DNA of 64,000 bases from Tigriopus japonicus. Taxonomy: Eukaryota > Arthropoda > Copepoda > Harpacticoida > Harpacticidae. The DNA is taken from positions 6,085,247 through 6,149,246 of the forward strand of contig CM021320.1 of assembly GCA_010645155.1 (NCBI GenBank), given 5' to 3'. The notes under the pieces are model-generated. The model did no database searches, had not been told where the DNA came from, and saw nothing but the letters and a program-made list of their open reading frames with translations. The translations under genes and the position numbers were made by a program. Shown here piece by piece: positions 1 through 10,988 of this stretch; positions within the stretch are counted from its first letter, which is position 1, and each line of letters begins with the position of its first letter.

Positions 1-390
1 GATTGTAACTGGCCTTGTGGGTTTAAAGCCATGAATCCAAAAACTTTTGATCAAATATTGAATTCCTTTTGGGCAGAAAAGTAAAAAAAAAACTCAAAGC
101 ATTAAAAAAAATGAGTTTCGCAAAGTAAATGGAACTAAACATTTTTCAAGTGAACGTTACGAGATTTATAAAATAACCTACAAACTAATACTTTTTAACG
201 TTCAAAAGGTTATTTTGAAGTCTTCCTTGCAAAAAAATTGATAATTTCAAAAATGCGTGCCTTTTGAAACGGTAGATGGCATTACTTCGAGGTTGGTGTT
301 TCTCACTTTAAAATCGGGTTTGGTTGTATTTGGTTCTCCCTTCAAGACCAAAACGACCCCATGTTTAAGACCTATCTTATGACGTTTCAG
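1..390. other. Probable intron and acceptor upstream of the left-edge exon
   Basis: No recognisable gene or repeat. The stretch ends in a good splice acceptor (pyrimidine-containing tract and TTTCAG at 385-390) leading into the exon at 391. The same reading frame is open back to about 249, so the exon could begin further left. Confidence 0.35.
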
Positions 391-648
391 AATTTGGAAT
401 CGGCCATCAGTCCCCACTCCAATCGGACCACTCCCACCTCCACCAATGGAACGCCCAAAGCCAAAGTTCGAAAGACACCCACATCGGGAGGCAAGGCCAA
501 GAAGTCTCCTCAACAATCGGAGGCTGCCAAGGCGCGGGATGAAGCCCGAAAGAAAATGTTGGAGGAGCGCAAAAAGCAGATGAAGGCCAAACAGATGCAA
601 AACCAAGATGGGAATCCAAAGAATGGCGAGCTTTTCGTTCAATTTTGA
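391..648 (+). CDS. Probable last coding exon of an unidentified basic protein
   Basis: An 85-codon open stretch follows an AG acceptor at 389-390 and ends at TGA 646-648. It is richer in GC than its surroundings. The peptide has a Ser/Thr/Pro-rich start, then Gly/Lys-rich linkers, then a strongly charged stretch of about 35 residues with Ala, Lys, Arg and Glu (motifs KARDEARKKMLEERKKQMK) that should form a helix or coiled coil. Tails like this are common in cytoskeletal and chromatin proteins. I do not recognise the family. Earlier exons must lie left of the window. An ATG exists at 361, but a spliced start at 391 is more plausible. A possible AATAAA lies 329 bases downstream. Seen: open frame, acceptor, composition. 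Inferred: that it is a real exon. Confidence 0.5.
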   Translation, partial: NLESAISPHSNRTTPTSTNGTPKAKVRKTPTSGGKAKKSPQQSEAAKARDEARKKMLEERKKQMKAKQMQNQDGNPKNGELFVQF

Positions 649-976
649 AATAACTGGCGGGACGTTCTGGAGAGCACGAGGAACCAACTAGAAGAAGACG
701 ACAAATATTTTTGTATACCTTACATCCCCAGGAAGTTATTGATCCCTGAAACTTGAATGCTGACACCTTTACCTATTACATGAGATACCATAGATAACAT
801 TTAAAGTAACCAAAAGGGGGCACCAACGCACTATTTGACTCCTACCCGCCCCCTTGTCTCGTAATACTACCACCTTGCTTGTACTTTTCTTTTGTTCAAT
901 CGCGCCAAATCGTGCTTTGAATGAGATGCAGAAAGAAGGCTTCCAGCTTCAGATTTTCGTTATATCTACGAATGAT

Positions 977-982
977 AATAAA
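977..982 (+). promoter_or_regulatory. Candidate poly(A) signal AATAAA
   Basis: AATAAA about 330 bases after the stop of the plus-strand exon at 391-648. It would give a normal-length 3' UTR. The hexamer is common in AT-rich DNA, so this rests on position only. Confidence 0.3.
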
Positions 983-1961
983 TGAAAAAGGTCTCCTACC
1001 ATTGTCTTGGTTTTATCATAGATGAAATTCGTGCATGTGCTCAAAGAAACCCACTGCATTTGAGTTTGCTTACAAAGGAACAGATATGTAACACTTCGGC
1101 CAGCCAAAAATATTTTGTCAACTTTACTTCAAATTTCCTGTTATCGCATCTTACCAACAGAGAGAAGCGCAAACTCGGGAATTTTATTGATATGTAATAC
1201 AAAGCTACTTAATACCTTCTGTGAGTGGTAAAATTGTTCGATTATGCTATCATTTTATTACGGCCGCAAAGTGATTCATAGTAAAGAGACTATCCAACGA
1301 CTTGCTTCTCGTGAGTTTAATTCCTTACTGGAATCTATTTTTATAGACTAAATTAAGTCGTCTATAATGCAACCAAAATTTGGTCCTCTCACCTGACGTC
1401 ATTTTCTTTGGATTAGTTTCTTAAGGATGAATTATTACAAGGGCTGCATATTTTATACAAAAAAACGTCAAAAATGCAAAAGTGAAATGCAAAAAGAGGG
1501 CACAGTTGAGGAACATTTGGAATAAACTAAATATTATTTGTTGAATAAATCTAAATTAAGGGCCATGAAGACCTTAAAAACCAATAGTTCTTGATTTTTT
1601 CATTCAAAATTTATCAAGTTACAAGTGTTTGTTGTAAATCAAATTGTTCTGAGTGTAGGAAAACTTTGCGTTTTGGGTTTGGAGAAACTTTTTCCAGATT
1701 TGCTTTCACACCTAATTAAAAAACTTGATTTAAAACACTTGATTTAAAAGCTTTAATTGAAAAACGATTGGCAACACTTCAAAAACAAATGCCAAGGAGA
1801 AAAAAATATGAACTTAAGCCTTTAAAGAAAGCAGTTTTCCAACATGGTACTCAGAAAGTCCTTCTCTTCCTTACTTACAATATATATTTCATCCAATCAA
1901 GGAATTGTACGTGAGGAGTGAATAGATGTGATTTATCATGAAAACCTCAACTGAAAAACAT
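983..1961. other. AT-rich intergenic DNA, nothing recognised
   Basis: Only short open frames with no family resemblance. No terminal repeats found. Confidence 0.5.
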
Positions 1962-2189
1962 GTCATTCAAGCCTCCCAAAGGGAAAAAGATAGAAAAATG
2001 GTTAAAATTGGCGAAAAATGTCAAAGGCAAGAAATAATCATCGAATCAAATCAAAATCAAAAAAATCATTCAAAAATCATTCAATCAAAAGTCATTCAAG
2101 CCTTCCAAAGGGAAAAAGAAAGAAAAATGGTTAAAATTGGCGAAAAATGTCAAAGGCAAGAAATAATCATCGAATCAAATCAAAAAGAA
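1962..2189 (+). repeat. Two-copy tandem duplication, period 129 bp
   Basis: A unit starting GTCATTCAAGCC at 1962 recurs at 2091 with few substitutions (for example GCCTCCC to GCCTTCC, AAAGATAG to AAAGAAAG). The period is 43 codons, so a plus-strand frame from 1938 to 2195 stays open through both copies and encodes a Lys/Glu/Gln-rich peptide twice. The surroundings are A-rich, so the open frame may be by chance. Confidence 0.8.
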
Positions 2190-3203
2190 AAATAAAAAGA
2201 AACAATAGAGGGTTTTGTTTAACAATAGAGGGTGTGAAAGAACTATGTCCTAAGCTCACAAGTCGTTTCTCTTGACTTGCTATACCTTCCCCGCCATCTA
2301 TTAGCGTCTATTTTAAGCTTGGGTAAAAATCCTTCATAATGTTTCAAAGCTCTTCAAGATAAAAACTACACTAGGGCTCCAATGAAATTTGCTAAAAAGT
2401 TATATCATTCGTTGAAAATGTAGGTGTTATCTTGAAAGTGTGAACTGGTCAAAAATAAGTCAAAGTGGTCAAAATGAGGTCAGATTCGACAAAAATAAAT
2501 GATTTGAAAAGAAATATTTGAAATAATATTAACATTAAAAAGCCCAATTTATAACCACGTCTGTAGTATCATTGCATTTTTTTCACTTGGCATTTTCTAA
2601 ATTAAGATGTTGTGTTTATTACCTCAATAATTAACAAAGGGAAAATGCCACATGTGTATTTTTCAAATAATTTACTCAATTATCTTTTGACAATATTAAA
2701 GACATCTCTCGATAGAATATTCCTCTATAATTACTGTATCTCTAAAAAGTACAATAGAGCGAGCGTCTTTGGCATACTATAAGAGCAATCCAACTTGTTC
2801 ACTACTTAATAATATTAGATAACATTTCGTGACTTGAATCACGAGTTGCGTAATCCAAAAAAAGGGACGTGTCACATCTTAATGTGTCCCAAATACCATC
2901 AAGATTTGACGCAATTTGATGAAAGCTCAGTGTCACATTTTTATGCTCCAATTTTTGTTCCCCATTGTCAAACCGTGTGGAACTTTACTGAACGAGGAAA
3001 TTCATTCCCAAAATGTTCCACAAGCGCTTCAAGTTCCTCGGTTCTTAACGTGAAAACTTGTCTCTGGTTCAACTTATTGAAAACTTTTGAAGAGATGGCA
3101 GAGATTGCTTCTAAAGGAAGCAAGTTTTTAGTCACTAAAAATGGGCACAGTCCCATCTGGTCGATGAAATATAAGTAGAACTTCTCCACCACAATTTCGT
3201 CAT
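2190..3203. other. Intergenic DNA downstream of the channel gene
   Basis: AT-rich up to about 2820, then less so. Open frames on both strands at 2834-3192 have no recognisable domain. Confidence 0.45.
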
Positions 3204-3209
3204 TTTAAT
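3204..3209 (-). promoter_or_regulatory. Candidate poly(A) signal (ATTAAA on minus)
   Basis: ATTAAA on the minus strand, about 120 bases past the stop codon of the DEG/ENaC gene. A canonical AATAAA on the same strand is further off, at 2615-2620. Position is the only support. Confidence 0.3.
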
Positions 3210-3329
3210 CTTATCAGTCCTGAATCCATTTTCTTTGGTGTTCTCTCTGGCTCTGAACCAATCCCAGATGGTCCAATTTCCATGGCGATAGAGCGTACTT
3301 TATATACAATTTCAGCCTTGATCCCATTC

Positions 3330-4952
3330 TCAAAGGACACGACAGCCTGCGTTCGTTTCTGGAGGATCATTCGTACTTTTTCTCGTCTGTTGAGCCGAAT
3401 CGTCGTTTGCTTCAGGATCTGGATCAAAGTCGCCACCAACCCCGGTCAAATTAGCTCCATTTGCATTGAGATTGCCACTCTTGTTTTGGGTTCTTTGAGA
3501 CCGGCGTAATCGACGAGCTCGACCTGCTGAAGGTAATTTGGACTTGATGATTTGGAACATAGAGGTGGAGAGGTAATGAAGGACTTCGAAAACGGTCACG
3601 ATTGAAAAGCCCATACAAAGACCCAAGATTCCACCGCAATTGGCAACGAACCAGATGACAGGGATCCGTTGATCTCGGACAATTTTGGTCACCACGGGTT
3701 GTTTGATGTATATGTGTACTAAAGCGAGATTATCTCGAGCGTACTGAAAAGACGTCTCGAGAAACGTATGTTCCAAGGAAGACCTGTTCACATTAAAAGG
3801 GTCATGAAGTCTAGTTATACGTGAACATACATTCTCATCAACATTCATTGGATCCGAGCGAATTTGCTCTTCGAGGGAATCAAGCAGATCACAGAGTTGG
3901 GGGTATTGGAGGTCCAGTTCCAACTTCTTCCATTGAGTGGAACAAGATCGCTGAAGTTTTTCGGTCAAGATGCAGAACTCTGGGCGTTCCACAAAGGTTT
4001 GTCGATTTGGAAGTTTCGATGTGGTGACCGCAATCTGATTCAGTTGATCTTGACAAGAGGCCAAACACTTTTTCCGTATCGATTGACCGTCGGTGTCTTT
4101 GACTAAGACCTCATTAAACTCTCCAATCCTGGACAGGATGTCGTTCATACAAAATAGACCTTCACCTTGACAAAAGCGTTGGTACTCATTGAAACCTGCC
4201 CAATGGAAATAAGGTGTACATTGGCAGATTTCCAGAACTTTCTCGTAAGTAGCCTCGAACAAGCAGTTGCTTATATCATAACGATAAAGCTCTTGGGGTA
4301 AATATTTCAAGGTAAGTTCTCCCTCAAAATAGCAACCTCGCTCTTCAGGCAAGAATCGAACCCGTGCATCTTCAGTGGTGTCATAGAGAACGGGTGTGAC
4401 GGCCACTTGTGATTCGAAACCCGGTGTGATGTCCAGTTCATTTATGGACATTAGAGGTTGGTCCAAATGGTGCTGAATGGCCAATTTGAAGCCTTCGGAG
4501 GCGTGATGGTGATAGGTGTAATCGAAGGTCTCGGAATCCAATAACAAGGTTAACCCATTACTTTTCCCGACTTTGGCTCCTCGCTGAATTTGACGGCTGT
4601 ACGAGTCCATTTGTCCCTTGGGTCCGAACATTTTGGCACTAAAACTCAGGTGATCCAAGCTGTCATTGAATGTGAGCTGTGGCTTGACAAGGGTACAGAG
4701 TCCTATGTCGGTACCAAAGAAGGGCAGGAAATTGGTGCCATTCGGGTTCATGGAGAAGTTCCCATATCGAGCATGTAGAACTGAGCTTTCGCCGGGATTT
4801 TCCACGGCCATATCACGAACGTAGTCGAATGAACCCACGAAATCGCTGTTGTTTTGAAGGAACTCGAGCCAATCATCTTCAGACACGTCCACATCAGTCG
4901 TGTTGGATGACAGGAACATGGACCAATGCCTCATTAATCGAGTGACCATAAA
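3330..4952 (-). CDS. DEG/ENaC (pickpocket-like) sodium channel, exon 3: ectodomain, TM2, C-terminal tail
   Basis: This exon encodes residues 170-709 of a degenerin/epithelial sodium channel, a trimeric, amiloride-type cation channel of the plasma membrane. In arthropods the family serves mechanosensation, chemosensation or osmoregulation; the ligand cannot be told from sequence. It holds most of the extracellular domain, with a Cys-rich stretch that includes the family signature GCYFEGE, then LPQELYRYDISNC and CQCTPYF. TM2 is at about residues 603-630 and contains the pore signature ANCGGILGLCMGFS, with the GxS selectivity filter (GFS) at about 617-619. A 79-residue cytoplasmic tail follows, with a basic RRLRRSQR patch and then an acidic, polar end. 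The acceptor TTTGCAG lies just beyond 4952, and phase 0 matches exon 2. The exon itself has no frameshift. The open frame to 5033 upstream of the acceptor is intron. Confidence 0.92.
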   Translation of the reverse strand, partial: FMVTRLMRHWSMFLSSNTTDVDVSEDDWLEFLQNNSDFVGSFDYVRDMAVENPGESSVLHARYGNFSMNPNGTNFLPFFGTDIGLCTLVKPQLTFNDSLDHLSFSAKMFGPKGQMDSYSRQIQRGAKVGKSNGLTLLLDSETFDYTYHHHASEGFKLAIQHHLDQPLMSINELDITPGFESQVAVTPVLYDTTEDARVRFLPEERGCYFEGELTLKYLPQELYRYDISNCLFEATYEKVLEICQCTPYFHWAGFNEYQRFCQGEGLFCMNDILSRIGEFNEVLVKDTDGQSIRKKCLASCQDQLNQIAVTTSKLPNRQTFVERPEFCILTEKLQRSCSTQWKKLELDLQYPQLCDLLDSLEEQIRSDPMNVDENVCSRITRLHDPFNVNRSSLEHTFLETSFQYARDNLALVHIYIKQPVVTKIVRDQRIPVIWFVANCGGILGLCMGFSIVTVFEVLHYLSTSMFQIIKSKLPSAGRARRLRRSQRTQNKSGNLNANGANLTGVGGDFDPDPEANDDSAQQTRKSTNDPPETNAGCRVL

Positions 4953-6820
4953 CTGCAAAGTAAAGGGTGATATTACATAGGTGTTATTCAGTGGCACATA
5001 AGGAGGAAAGCAAAGCAAAGCAAAGCAGAACAATCTTCCTTCTCTTTGTTCCTTTTATCTGTTTTGGAGCAGAAATGCAGAGAGTGTTCATGACAAGGTA
5101 AAGTTGTGCAAGATTTCAATCCAAAATTTTATGGCTCTGGCCGTTTGAGCAAGCTTGATACCTTTTCAGCTATTTGAAGGGTATTCACACGAATTCGTAC
5201 TTTCCATAAGAATTCAAAATTGAACAAAGAAATGTCCCAAACGTATTCCAAAGACATGTTTTTTTTTGAAGAAGAGCATGTCATGTCAAAGGAATTGATC
5301 AATTTTGGTTTTGTTCGGTTTACAAATGAAAGTTTGGTTTTCAATGAAATTTAGCCGGTCAGCCAATCCAAGGATCACTAAATACCTGGATGCCTCGGCT
5401 ATTGGCAAAAGTCGTTTTTCGAATTCTGGGCTAGCCAGAGAAAAATCTAATCAAAACTGGCAATTCAAAGCTCACATGCTTAATTTTAACTTCAGGTACT
5501 GTAATTCTTGTCAGTAAGAATAATTTGAAGCATAGATTTTCAATTTTTTTGAAAAATACGACGAAAGAAAAATTCTAAATGGACAATTGTTTCCGCGCGT
5601 TTGTATTGCAACTGTAGTAACTTTCAAAACGTTGTTTCTCGTGAATGGAGGAACTAGGGGTGGGCGAGAAGCCGGTGTCGGTGTCGAGGTGTCGACACCG
5701 ACACCGGCTTTTTTGGATTTCGGTGTCAGTGTCGACACCAGGTTTCTGGTGTCGACTTTTTAAGGTTTCGTGAGTTTTTTTCGAAAGTTCCGCAAATCGC
5801 GCAAAAATTACATTGAAAGGCTTGCAAAGCAGGGTGTTTTAATGCCACTCTTTGGCAAACCGTTCAAGATTTTCTTGAAATCAACATTTCTCCGAAATGT
5901 ACGATTTTGATAACAAAATGCCATTGCAAAGAAATGTAAGCATCTAAGGATAAACCTATTTCTCCAAAGTTTTGCCAAAAGTGGCATTAAAAACCACTCT
6001 CTAGTTGGGAACTATGTCTCAATACGACCGCAAGAGGCGCTTATTTTGTGGAATCAGCTGAAATTTTGATCAAGGTTAATTAAAATCTAATTAGTTGTTG
6101 TTGGAGGCACACTTGACACAAACCGGATTTAACAATAGAAATTTCAATTTCCCCAATAGATTTTTTCCTTCAAACAACCAAAATATTAGAAAAGTTTGGG
6201 AAATACTACGAAAAAATATAATTCTGGACCCTACTTGTAAAAAATTCCAAACGGGAAAGTTATGTTGCTTACCCTTCATTTGAGGTTAAGGGCCACCAAA
6301 AAAGGTTGGAACTTGTTATGTATTTGATAAAACTTAGGATGATGATTTTTAAACCCCAAATTCTAATATGAATTACTGGTGTCGGTGTCGTTCTTGGTGT
6401 CGGTGTCGGCGTCGACACCAGCGGTGTCGACACCACGGTGTCGATGGGAAACTTTGACACCGGTGTCGGTGTCAGTGTCGGTTTCAACCTTCCGGTGTCG
6501 GTGTCGGTGTCGAGGTCAAAATTGCCGGTGTCACCCATCCCTAGGAGGAACGTATCATGCTGACATTCAGCAAACGCCGTCCTTAAATGTCTGTCTTGTC
6601 AATCTTATCAAAAATAAGTCAAAAATAAAAAAATAAAAAAAACAAAATCATTAACATGAATGGAATTCGATTTTTAACAGATCCACAACTGAACGCTTGA
6701 GCGGAGGCTTCCATGTCTTACGATTTTCTTGGCCAATCCCAAGTCTTGAAATGTCAAGACAATTCAATGAATTTAAATAACAATAATAAGGGGGTTTGTT
6801 TTGTTTTAAAACACTATTAC
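4953..6820 (-). other. Intron 2 of the DEG/ENaC gene
   Basis: 1868 bp, GT...AG on the minus strand (donor GAG|GTAATA at 6820, acceptor TTTGCAG at 4953), phase 0. It contains the hAT-type element at 5655-6543. The rest is AT-rich with no recognised feature. Confidence 0.85.
5655..6543. mobile_element. Non-autonomous hAT-type element with GGTGTC hexamer arrays
   Basis: 889 bp bounded by imperfect terminal inverted repeats, TAGGGGTGGGC on the left and TAGGGATGGGT read inward from the right. It is flanked by a perfect 8-bp duplication GGAGGAAC (5647-5654 and 6544-6551). Eight-bp duplications and (C/T)AGGG ends are typical of the hAT superfamily. Both end regions (5671-5755, 6377-6535) are packed with GGTGTC and its complement GACACC. 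No transposase is encoded. The open frames inside are translations of the hexamer array. Confidence 0.88.
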
Positions 6821-7006
6821 CTCTGAAGTGGCGATTTGAGTGATGGTTTCTTGCTCCTCTTCCGTCAGAGGTCTATTCATACCCGTGTAGAATTGATGGT
6901 ATAGAAGATCGATCTCCAGTTTAGGATGAGTTTGCTTTAGGCGTCGAAAAAGTGACTTTTTGATTTGGTTGATGCTGCACACAATCACAGATGGAAAGAA
7001 CACATT
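6821..7006 (-). CDS. DEG/ENaC channel exon 2: post-TM1 segment
   Basis: 62 codons, residues 108-169. They carry the segment that follows TM1 in every family member: FFPSVIVCSINQIKKSLF, matching the usual FPAVTICN-type motif just outside the membrane. A helical stretch ending GMNRPLTEEEQETITQIATSE follows. The acceptor CTTTTCAG precedes 7006 and the donor GAG|GTAATA follows 6821, both phase 0, so exons 1-2-3 join in frame. Because the junctions fit and the family order is preserved, I place it as the second exon of this gene. RNA evidence is lacking. Confidence 0.9.
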
Positions 7007-7288
7007 CTGAAAAGAAAAATGTGAGTGAAGGTAAGTTTGGCAAGTTTCGAAATAAGATATTGGATTCAAGTTCAAAAGGCTGGACAAAAGATCAAACATG
7101 CTTTACGGTATTGGCAAATGGCTATGACTAAATTTAAGGCCAACCTCATCGATCTTCAAACGGTAACGAAAATCAATTTGCTGTACTGCGCTTCTACTCT
7201 CTACAAGGTAAAAACTGGAACCTGAGGGATCCATAAATGAAATATTCACAGAAACCCAAATCCTTGGCTTTTCAAGAGTCTTTTTCAA

Positions 7289-8935
7289 AGTCTCTTTTTA
7301 TGGCCAAGATCTTTTCTACCTGCCTATTTCCATTGACTAGAATGGCATGTTCTCGGAGAATTTGAAAGAACGAAACCCTCTTGCAAACCCAAATGTTCAC
7401 ACAACTTTTTTGTTAGTTTCTCCAATTGCGTGAGTGCAGGAATGAGATGAGACACTTCATCAGCATATTTGACCACTCTAGAGAATGGGAAGAGACCATC
7501 CAAATATTGAGATAAGAAGAAGGTACATACAAGACACTAGGAAACGCACTTGAGTGTTTATTTCCTTTCGGAGGGATGAGAAGAGCAATAATCATAAAAT
7601 CCCCAAAGCCTGGATTTTAACTTTCTACATTGTCAGACTTCAATGGAAACCCCTAGAGAACTATAAAAGTCCACAAGAAAACTTGTAAGTATTGTGGCAC
7701 AGAACCCACAACCATTGGTTTGATGTTGAGTATCAATCACAACTTTGGGCGGCATTTGTATTGTACAATGTACCCACATTCACTATAACAATAACAAAAA
7801 CCAAGGCAGAACTTGATCAGAGAAAAAAGATCGGTTCTAAAGAAATACCCGAGGGTCTTTATACACTACAATAAGGCCGCAAATCGATCAAGTTTTGGGT
7901 CACTATCCATCATTTGTATCGCTTTACATAGAGCCTTAGATTACATGGGATAATTTGAGAGGAGAGTGGTCCAAACGGGGTCCTAAACTTCGTGGTATTC
8001 TTCAAAAGAGTTTAAGCTCTTTGCTCGAGGATCTTTTTTTAAAGTGGCAAGAGCTATTGATAGCTTGAGGCTGCTTTTATGGTGAAAGCTAAAGAGATTT
8101 TGGGGTTGTCGAGTACAGGTCCGAAATTGAAGACACGCAATCTTCCGCTCATTTTGATGGCTTAAACAAGACTCCGGGAACCAAATTGGACGGCTTAACC
8201 AACATATGAAAGAAATAAGAAAATTTCAATAAAGCAAAGTAAAAAATAGGACCCTCAAAACAACTGTAATAACCTCGAAATTGCCTTTTTCTCTAGGATC
8301 TCCCGCCCAAAATACAATTCCTTCAGATTTCATTTGAGGATTACAAATTGTGCTGATTGTTTTTTTAACACTATGGTGTCGATGGTTGGATCAGGAAAGT
8401 TCGTTCTTTTTGGCCAAAAATCCACGTAGAATGTAAACGAAGGATCAAAGCCATTATTTGAATACTTTCATTTCTTTGATCTTATTCCATTGAAACCTAT
8501 GATCTGCCCAATCTTGAGGAAGCGTCCTGACCTCGACCTAAAAATTCCTTTATCCATGAGGACTCACATTCTTCACTCGATTGTTACTCAATCAAGTCCG
8601 GAAAAATTAATCAAAAGAAGTCAAAGACCAAACGAGATCATATACGAACAGAGTAACAACAGGAACAAATAACAATTGATGAAAAATATAATTAATATAA
8701 TTCCAATTAGAATCATATTGGTTATAGATAAGTTCATTGTTAATATAATTATTTTTTTTCTTTTGTTTCATTATGTAATCAAACTTTTGTAAATGTTTGA
8801 GGCCCGATTTTGTCAAAGAAAGCAACTTTGATTTGGTTAAACTTAATGCTTAAAATAGTGTACTTGCTTTAATATGGTTTAAGTTGTATCAAATTCTTAG
8901 CCTTTGTTTGGGCACGCGGTAAATAGGTTATGAGG
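7289..8935. other. Intronic DNA, nothing recognised
   Basis: Only short open frames (60-75 codons) of low complexity on both strands. No terminal inverted repeats found. Confidence 0.5.
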
Positions 8936-9555
8936 TAAAAAAGCTACGGTAAAAAGGTCACAATAAAAAGGTCACGGTAAAGCGGTCACGGTAAAAAGGT
9001 CACGGCAAAAAGGTCACAGTAAAAAGGTCACAGACCCACTCAGCTCCGGAGGTAGCCAGGGGGGTGAACCCAAGGGCCCTGGTATCTTCCTTGGTTGAAG
9101 ATTGTCCCGTGGGACCCTAAAATTTATCGGTTGGAACACAATTATGCCAAGGCAAAGGTCCCAGAAGTCAACAGGAAGTCATTTCGAACATTTTTAGGGC
9201 AATGGTCCCAACCCGCCTCAGATCTGGTGCACCATGGAGGAGGGTGTTCCCTCGCCCCTCTGGAATCAAAATTGAATTGCACACTTCTTTCGAGAAGGGT
9301 GAAAGAACCCTCAAAAGCCCATAGGCTTCTGAGATATTCCACGTGGAACACAATGATATCCATAGAAAAGTGATTTTTCAACATGGCCTTTTTACCGTTA
9401 CCGTTTTATTGTATGACCTTTATATTGTGACAGTTTTTCCTCGTGACTTTTATACTGCAACCGTTTTTTCCTCCTGACATTTTTACTGTGACCGTTTTCC
9501 TCGTGATCGTTTTTCTGTGACCTTTTTACTTGTGACCGTTTTGTTTGTGACCTTT
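8936..9555. repeat. Inverted arrays of a GGTCACGGTAAAA motif flanking a 350-bp core
   Basis: Left array (about 8936-9032): six to seven copies of a 14-15 bp unit GGTCACGGTAAAAA. Right array (about 9389-9555): the same unit in reverse complement, more diverged (TTTTTACTGTGACC). The core contains unrelated DNA. The 9-mer CTTTGTTTG flanks both ends (about 8903 and 9568) and may be a target duplication, but the terminal repeat is not clean, so I leave the superfamily open. A short array of the same unit lies at 57817-57886. Confidence 0.7.
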
Positions 9556-9734
9556 TAACCTACAATCTTTGTTTGTGTCCCAATCGATCAAATAAAAGTG
9601 AATATGCGGCAATACCTCTACGTAAAAACTAGTTGTAAAATATTTTTAATTGACTTCTATAACTCAGTTCAAAACCACTCTGGGAAATGAAACAGCAAAC
9701 CATGTCCTTAACTCGGATATGGTTGATCTAATAA

Positions 9735-9774
9735 AAAATGTGCAAAGAGCAAAAAAATGTGCAAAGAGCAAAAA
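9735..9774 (+). repeat. Short tandem duplication, about 20-bp unit
   Basis: AATGTGCAAAGAGCAAAAA occurs twice in a row. It is a local slippage product with no other feature nearby. Confidence 0.6.
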
Positions 9775-10010
9775 AACGCGGCGAATAACAATTATTAAGA
9801 GACACTTGTTTTTAATTACCTTTATGTCGCCTTATTTTCGATTTTAGACAATTTTTTAGACTGAGGAAAAAATCGGAGTCACGGCGCTGTTTTTTTTAAA
9901 ATAACCCTTCACTGAACAATAGTCGACGCTAAAATAGTGAACTCGGCGGAAATTGCTTTTTTAACTCTTCAAACTAAGTGTTGTAACGAGGGCAAGGTAA
10001 CGATTAGAGT

Positions 10011-10124
10011 ACTATGGATGGCTCGCGGGCCCACTATTTTGGACTTTTTTCCATAGCTCCTGGGCCCACCAAAGACCACCCTTGGCCTCACATGTGTCCG
10101 CGGCCCAACGGTTGCCTACCCCTG
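10011..10124. mobile_element. Right-end fragment of a hAT-type element
   Basis: GGCTCGCGGGCCCAC, and further on GGTTGCCTACCCCTG at the end, resemble the subterminal and terminal sequence of Charlie-like hAT elements, whose ends read CAGGGGTAGGCAACC inward. No left end or target duplication was found, so this is a fragment or a degenerate copy. Confidence 0.45.
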
Positions 10125-10213
10125 ATCTATTTAGTCCTTGGAATCTGCTCTCACGTTCCATTCACTCATGCTGAGGTTGAAGAAGTACCAGATAAAACGA
10201 AAACCGTTGTTTA

Positions 10214-10756
10214 CAGGGTTAGGCAGAATTAGTGAAACATGGATATTTTGAAATAACTCTTTACCAACAAGGTCAATAGGCAAGGATTGTTCTAAGAAGT
10301 TGGTTCGCATACAACATACTATAACATAATGGAATATTATTTGTCATGTTCCCCTCTGAGACAAACCACCGCCCTGAATATCTTGATATCAATGTTACAA
10401 CTTGCACGCACCTATTCCTCCTCTTGGTTATCATCCCATGCTGCTTCAACTATAACCAAAAGTGGTCCTTGTTATCCTTCTTGGCCTTTACAAGATCTAA
10501 CCATAAGTAATGGGGACAAATTTTAGTCTTTAGCCATCTTGTTCATGGATCAAGCCAGATTTCATATAATCTTAAAGGTAGTGGCCTTGACCAAAGTGGG
10601 AGTGATCACCCTCTTTTTGCACCTTGTCCGGGGTTCCATGACAATATTCTTGTATGCTCTTAAGGCTATTTAACCTTTCATTTGAAATTGTGGCTCACAC
10701 CAAGGGCCTTAATCATGATCTTGAATCTTATGTTTCACTAATTCTGCCTAACCCTG
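10214..10756. mobile_element. TA-flanked MITE with a 26-bp perfect TIR
   Basis: 543 bp. The inward-reading ends are both CAGGGTTAGGCAGAATTAGT and continue with GAAACA, identical on both sides. Each end abuts TA (10212-10213 and 10757-10758), the target duplication of Tc1/mariner elements. There is no transposase frame. Identical TIRs suggest a fairly recent insertion or conversion. Confidence 0.87.
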
Positions 10757-10988
10757 TAGGACAAAAATATCTAGAAAGGTTTGGATTATAAAAAACAAAC
10801 TTTCTTTTCCATTACTTTATTATGTTTCATGACCCGCATAAAAAATGGAACTCAAGAAAAGCTTCCTTCTTTCGACATCGCCATACACTGGCTGCACAAG
10901 ACAGCCAGGAGCAAATCATACTTTTTTAGGATTGCTGTGATCGATTTCCTTATTTTGTGTAACATTAGCCGTTTTCCCAGATGTAATT

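Noticed and set aside
3821..4106. Plus-strand open frames within the channel exon
   Set aside because: Antisense shadows of exon 3.
6269..6636. Thr/Pro/Val-rich open frames
   Set aside because: Translation of GGTGTC hexamers within a hAT-type element.
7103..7288. Additional channel exon just upstream of exon 2
   Set aside because: The peptide does not fit the family order, and exon 1 at 30410-30730 joins exon 2 in phase without it.
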